Positions 60,868 through 64,000 of a DNA stretch of 64,000 nt are shown piece after piece. Below the pieces are notes generated by a model. The model was given only the letters and a program-made list of their open reading frames with translations. It was not told the DNA's origin and ran no database searches. The stretch comes from Neobacillus niacini NBRC 15566. Lineage in GTDB: Bacteria; Bacillota; Bacilli; Bacillales; Cytobacillaceae. Made by a program: the position numbers and the translations under genes. The stretch spans positions 87,425 to 151,424 of the forward strand of contig NZ_BCVA01000009.1 of NCBI RefSeq assembly GCF_001591505.1. The letters run 5' to 3'. Each line of letters begins with the position of its first letter. Position 1 is the stretch's first letter.

Positions 60868-61017
60868 TTTTTAAATAATTAAAAAATTTGTCGCTTTAAA
60901 GCGGAAAAATAATTTTAGGTATTTCTATTGCTTTTACTCAAAAAAAATACTAGAATAACTTTTATAATATAATAAATTTTTAAAAAATTAAAAATGAGTT
61001 TTAGGGGGATGTAACAA

Positions 61018-62013
61018 ATGAAAAAAGGTGTAAAGGCATTGTCTTTTGCCTTAGCTGGAATGATGTTGCTTGCTGGGTGCGGCAGCAAAGAATCAGCTGG
61101 GGGAACAGAAAAAGAAGGAGAAAAGGTATTTAAAATTGGGATATCCCAATATGCTACACATCCATCATTGGATGCAGCCACTGAAGGCTTTAAAAAGGCA
61201 TTAGCAGATAAAGGCATTAAAGTTGAGTATGACGAGCAAAATGCTCAAGGTGAATCGGCCAATGTTCAAACAATCTCTAATAATTTTGTCGGTGATAAAG
61301 TCGATCTTATTTTTGCAAATGCGACTCCAAGTGCTACTGGCGCATTAAATGCAACGAAGGAAATCCCAATTATTTTTACATCTGTAACAGACCCTGTGGG
61401 TGCTGAATTAGTAAAGGCATTTGATCAGCCGGGTGAAAATATCACTGGTACAACTGACAATCATCCTGATGGAACAGCAAAAACGATAAATTTTATTACT
61501 GAAGAGGTTAAGGCAAAAGAAATTGGTGTTATCTATAATTCTGGTGAACAAAATTCTATCGTTCAAGTGGAAGAAGTGAAAAAGTTAGCGGAAGATAAAG
61601 GTGCTAAGCTTGTAGAAGTGTCTGTCTCTACATCTGCTGAAGTAAAGCAGGCTGCTGAATCCTTAGTTGGTCGTGTTGACGCTATCTATATTCCAACAGA
61701 TAATACGGTAGTTTCTGCTCTTGAGTCTGTTATTTCGGTTGCAAACAGCAAAAAAATCCCTCTATTCGTGGGTGAGTTAGATTCAATGAAAAAAGGTGCA
61801 GTTGCTGCGAGCGGATTTGAATATTTTGATATTGGATATCAATCAGGTTTAATGGCTGCTGAAATTTTAAGCGGAAATAAGAAGCCTTCTGAAATCCCAG
61901 TAGAATTACCAAGCAGTTTAACACTTGTTATTAATAAAAAAGCTGCAGAAGCACAAGGGCTAGAAGTGAAAGAGGAATGGAAAGACCTTGGTGAGTTTTA
62001 CGAAGGTGAATAA
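61018..62013 (+). CDS. ABC importer substrate-binding lipoprotein (TrpX-like family)
   Basis: Periplasmic-binding-type lipoprotein of 331 residues with lipobox LLAGC (Cys20). It belongs to the ABC_sub_bind/TrpX family: ISQYATHPSLDAATEGFKKAL, FANATPSATGALNAT and SVTDPVGAELV. In streptococci this family has been linked to tryptophan uptake, but other ligands are possible and no Trp T-box lies upstream. The start ATG 61018 follows GGGGGATGTAAC. First gene of a three-gene importer. Confidence 0.88.
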   Translation: MKKGVKALSFALAGMMLLAGCGSKESAGGTEKEGEKVFKIGISQYATHPSLDAATEGFKKALADKGIKVEYDEQNAQGESANVQTISNNFVGDKVDLIFANATPSATGALNATKEIPIIFTSVTDPVGAELVKAFDQPGENITGTTDNHPDGTAKTINFITEEVKAKEIGVIYNSGEQNSIVQVEEVKKLAEDKGAKLVEVSVSTSAEVKQAAESLVGRVDAIYIPTDNTVVSALESVISVANSKKIPLFVGELDSMKKGAVAASGFEYFDIGYQSGLMAAEILSGNKKPSEIPVELPSSLTLVINKKAAEAQGLEVKEEWKDLGEFYEGE

Positions 62014-62031
62014 TAATTCTTTGTAATGCTG

Positions 62032-62059
62032 GGAGTCAGCCGTTAATATGGTTGACTCC
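62032..62059 (+). promoter_or_regulatory. Intercistronic hairpin in the ABC operon
   Basis: GGAGTCAGCC / GGTTGACTCC, 10 bp with one G-T pair, and no T-run, between the binding-protein and permease genes. Such hairpins often raise the level of the binding protein relative to the membrane parts. Confidence 0.5.
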
Positions 62060-62121
62060 TTCATCACTCCATTAAAGAATTTATACAATTAGAACAAAGA
62101 CTTAAAGAAAGGATGATCTCA

Positions 62122-63135
62122 ATGTTTATAGCCATATTTGGATCATTTGAAGCAGGTATCATCTACGCGATTATGGCACTGGGCGTCTATCTTTCCTTTC
62201 GTATTCTGGATTTTCCGGATTTAACGGTGGATGGGAGTTTTGTAACAGGTGCAGCTTTGTCAGCAGTTTTGATAGCTGGCGGGGTGAACCCGTTTTTAGC
62301 TACGATATTAGCACTATTTGCAGGGTTTGCAGCAGGTTGTATAACAGGACTGTTACATACCTTTGGAAAAATTAATAATTTGCTTTCAGGTATTTTAATG
62401 ATGATTGCCTTATATTCTATTAATCTTAGAATAATGGGAAGATCAAACATTCCCTTGTTAAATACAGAAACTTCATTCACACAAATCGGTGGGATTTTCG
62501 AAAATTTGGGAGTAGATTCTTTTTTAAATGGTTTGCTAACGATGGTTGGTCTTGGAGACAGCCTTCCAGATACATGGGGCATTTTAATTTTTATGATTAT
62601 CGTTACCTTTGTAATTAAATGGCTTACGGATTTATTTTTACAGACGGAAATTGGTCTTGCTGTTAGAGCGACTGGTAACAATAAACAAATGATTCGCAGT
62701 TTTTCTGCTAATACGAATCTCCTTACCATTCTAGGACTCGGGTTATCCAATGCTTTGGTTGCATTTTCCGGCGCATTAATTGCACAGCAAGGTGGATTTG
62801 CGGATGTAGGTATGGGTATCGGGATGATTGTAATTGGTTTAGCCTCTGTTATCATCGGTGAAGCCTTGTTTGGTACCAAATCGATTGCGCGTGCTACTCT
62901 TGCGGTTATCGGAGGTTCCATTATCTATCGTATTGTGGTTACTCTTGCATTAAGGGTGGAATTCCTAGATCCTGGTGATATGAAGGTGATAACAGCATTA
63001 ATTGTCATCATCGCCTTAACCGCACCAAAAATGATTGATCACTCTAAAGAGAAAAAGCGGAAAGCACGAAGAAGACAAGAAAAGCTGAACATGTTACAAG
63101 CATCGGCTGAGCGAAAGGGTGAGAACCATGCTTGA
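62122..63135 (+). CDS. ABC importer permease
   Basis: A permease of the branched-chain/ribose type, 337 residues with about eight membrane helices and a basic cytoplasmic C-terminus (SKEKKRKARRRQEK). LRILDFPDLTVDGSF-like N-terminal and VRATGNNKQMIRSFSANT cytoplasmic segments are typical. ATG 62122 is preferred over 62113, which overlaps the binding site AAAGGATG. Overlaps the ATPase gene by eight bases. Confidence 0.88.
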   Translation: MFIAIFGSFEAGIIYAIMALGVYLSFRILDFPDLTVDGSFVTGAALSAVLIAGGVNPFLATILALFAGFAAGCITGLLHTFGKINNLLSGILMMIALYSINLRIMGRSNIPLLNTETSFTQIGGIFENLGVDSFLNGLLTMVGLGDSLPDTWGILIFMIIVTFVIKWLTDLFLQTEIGLAVRATGNNKQMIRSFSANTNLLTILGLGLSNALVAFSGALIAQQGGFADVGMGIGMIVIGLASVIIGEALFGTKSIARATLAVIGGSIIYRIVVTLALRVEFLDPGDMKVITALIVIIALTAPKMIDHSKEKKRKARRRQEKLNMLQASAERKGENHA

Positions 63136-63922
63136 ATTAAATCAGATTCATAAGATATTTAATGAAGGTACCCCCGATGAAAAAATTGCTATTGATCATA
63201 TTAATCTGACCTTAAAACCAGGTGATTTTGTTACGGTTATTGGAAGTAACGGTGCTGGGAAATCAACACTAATGAATATTATTTCAGGGGTACTAGTACC
63301 CGATGTTGGTGAAATCCAAATTGGCGGTAAAAATGTAACCACCATGTCAGAGTATAAACGATCGAAAATGATTGGACGGGTATTTCAGGATCCAATGGCA
63401 GGAACTGCTCCTAGCATGACGATCGAGGAAAACTTGGCAATGGCCTATTCTCGAAATAAAACGAGAACCTTCAGGAGAGGAGTCACGAAAAAAAGACGTG
63501 ATTACTTTCGGGAAGTGCTTGAATCATTGCACCTTGGATTAGAAAACCGGTTAAGTGCTAAGGTTGGATTGTTATCCGGTGGAGAACGACAAGCATTATC
63601 ACTGTTAATGGCAACCTTTACTGAACCCTCAATTTTATTGCTTGATGAGCACACGGCTGCACTGGACCCATCAAGAGCGGAATTAATAACTAATCTAACG
63701 CGTGAGATTGTTGGGAAATATCAGCTTACGACGTTAATGGTAACACATAATATGCAGCAAGCGATTGATCTTGGAAATCGCTTAATTATGATGGATAAAG
63801 GTCAAATTATTTTAGAAGTAGACGCTGAAGATAAGAAAAACCTTACTATTGAGGGATTATTAGAGGAATTTAAACGCATTCGCGGAGTGCAAATGGCCAG
63901 CGACCGTGCCGTTTTGTCCTAA
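63128..63922 (+). CDS. ABC importer ATPase
   Basis: Nucleotide-binding subunit of 264 residues: Walker A GSNGAGKST, signature LLSGGERQALSLL, Walker B ILLLDEHTAALDP and switch His in MVTHNMQQA. The start ATG 63128 follows AAGGGTGAG. Last gene of the operon. Confidence 0.9.
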   Translation: MLELNQIHKIFNEGTPDEKIAIDHINLTLKPGDFVTVIGSNGAGKSTLMNIISGVLVPDVGEIQIGGKNVTTMSEYKRSKMIGRVFQDPMAGTAPSMTIEENLAMAYSRNKTRTFRRGVTKKRRDYFREVLESLHLGLENRLSAKVGLLSGGERQALSLLMATFTEPSILLLDEHTAALDPSRAELITNLTREIVGKYQLTTLMVTHNMQQAIDLGNRLIMMDKGQIILEVDAEDKKNLTIEGLLEEFKRIRGVQMASDRAVLS

Positions 63923-63931
63923 AACTTTTGA

Positions 63932-63963
63932 GAAACAGCCTTTTTTAGGGTTGTTTCTTTTTT
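63932..63963 (+). terminator. Terminator of the ABC importer operon
   Basis: GAAACAGCC / GGTTGTTTC stem with one G-T pair and a T-run, 10 bases after the ATPase stop codon. Confidence 0.75.
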
Positions 63964-64000
63964 TGTGTTATCAGTAAAGTGGAGAGGCTTCACTTGCCCG

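Noticed and set aside
60894..60906. CGCTTTAAAGCG palindrome before the ABC importer
   Set aside because: A single short palindrome in AT-rich DNA, not repeated elsewhere in the window, with no known matching operator.
62187..62921. A 244-residue minus-strand frame over the ABC permease
   Set aside because: It mirrors the permease gene and has no initiation signal; the plus strand has clear transporter homology.

Overview
The window reads as chromosomal DNA of an endospore-forming member of the Bacillaceae, AT-rich and with low-GC Firmicute-style Shine-Dalgarno sequences (AGGAGG-like) before almost every gene. Spore and Bacillus markers support this: ligD/ku, sda, sspH, yjcZ, a YuzL-like gene, a B. 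subtilis-type Fnr with a C-terminal cysteine cluster, and tandem tryptophan T-boxes. A Neobacillus-like organism would fit, but the sequence alone does not settle the genus. No prophage, insertion sequence, CRISPR array, rRNA or tRNA gene was seen.

Layout. 1-6.7 kb: dapF, the NHEJ pair ligD/ku, a nucleoside hydrolase, a cold-shock gene with a structured leader, and a cold-inducible YdjO-type gene. 6.7-11 kb: a Tat-exported DMSO reductase operon (dmsA, dmsB, a polyferredoxin) behind a candidate Fnr site. 12.4-19.5 kb: two tandem Trp T-boxes driving trpE-G-D-C-F-B-A. 19.7-23.2 kb: selU/mnmH, sda, a GNAT protein and yidC. 23.3-30 kb: pflA/pflB with an Fnr site, a cupredoxin, a DD-carboxypeptidase and modAB. 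30-38 kb: an ABC-F protein, sco, fnr, a Smr-less MutS2 paralogue behind an attenuator-like leader, and many small genes. 38.2-46.1 kb: an orphan triple-PAS histidine kinase, a selenocysteine formate dehydrogenase, narK, and a second NarK-like transporter fused to PAS. 46.3-52 kb: an acyl-CoA dehydrogenase, an LtaS-like enzyme and small spore genes. 52-58 kb: the mrpABCDEFG antiporter. 58-60.5 kb: a ba3-type oxidase whose subunit I gene is frameshifted. 61-64 kb: a three-gene ABC importer.

How the parts connect. A large share serves respiration and fermentation without oxygen: Fnr, pyruvate formate-lyase, formate dehydrogenase, DMSO reductase, nitrate transporters and molybdate uptake. Formate made by PflB is a plausible substrate for the formate dehydrogenase, and both molybdoenzymes need the molybdate that ModAB imports. 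Selenium is used twice: in formate dehydrogenase through an in-frame UGA, and in tRNA through SelU. Both would need selenophosphate (SelD), which is not encoded here.

The two strongest discoveries are these. First, the apparent two-piece formate dehydrogenase at 40966-43023 is one selenoprotein gene: the UGA at 41374 sits at the E. coli FdhF Sec140 position and is followed after 12 nt by a 6-bp stem with a GGUCU loop. Second, the Smr-less MutS2 paralogue at 34660 lies behind a seven-codon leader peptide, mutually exclusive pairings and three consecutive terminator-like hairpins, the layout of translation-inhibitor-induced genes.
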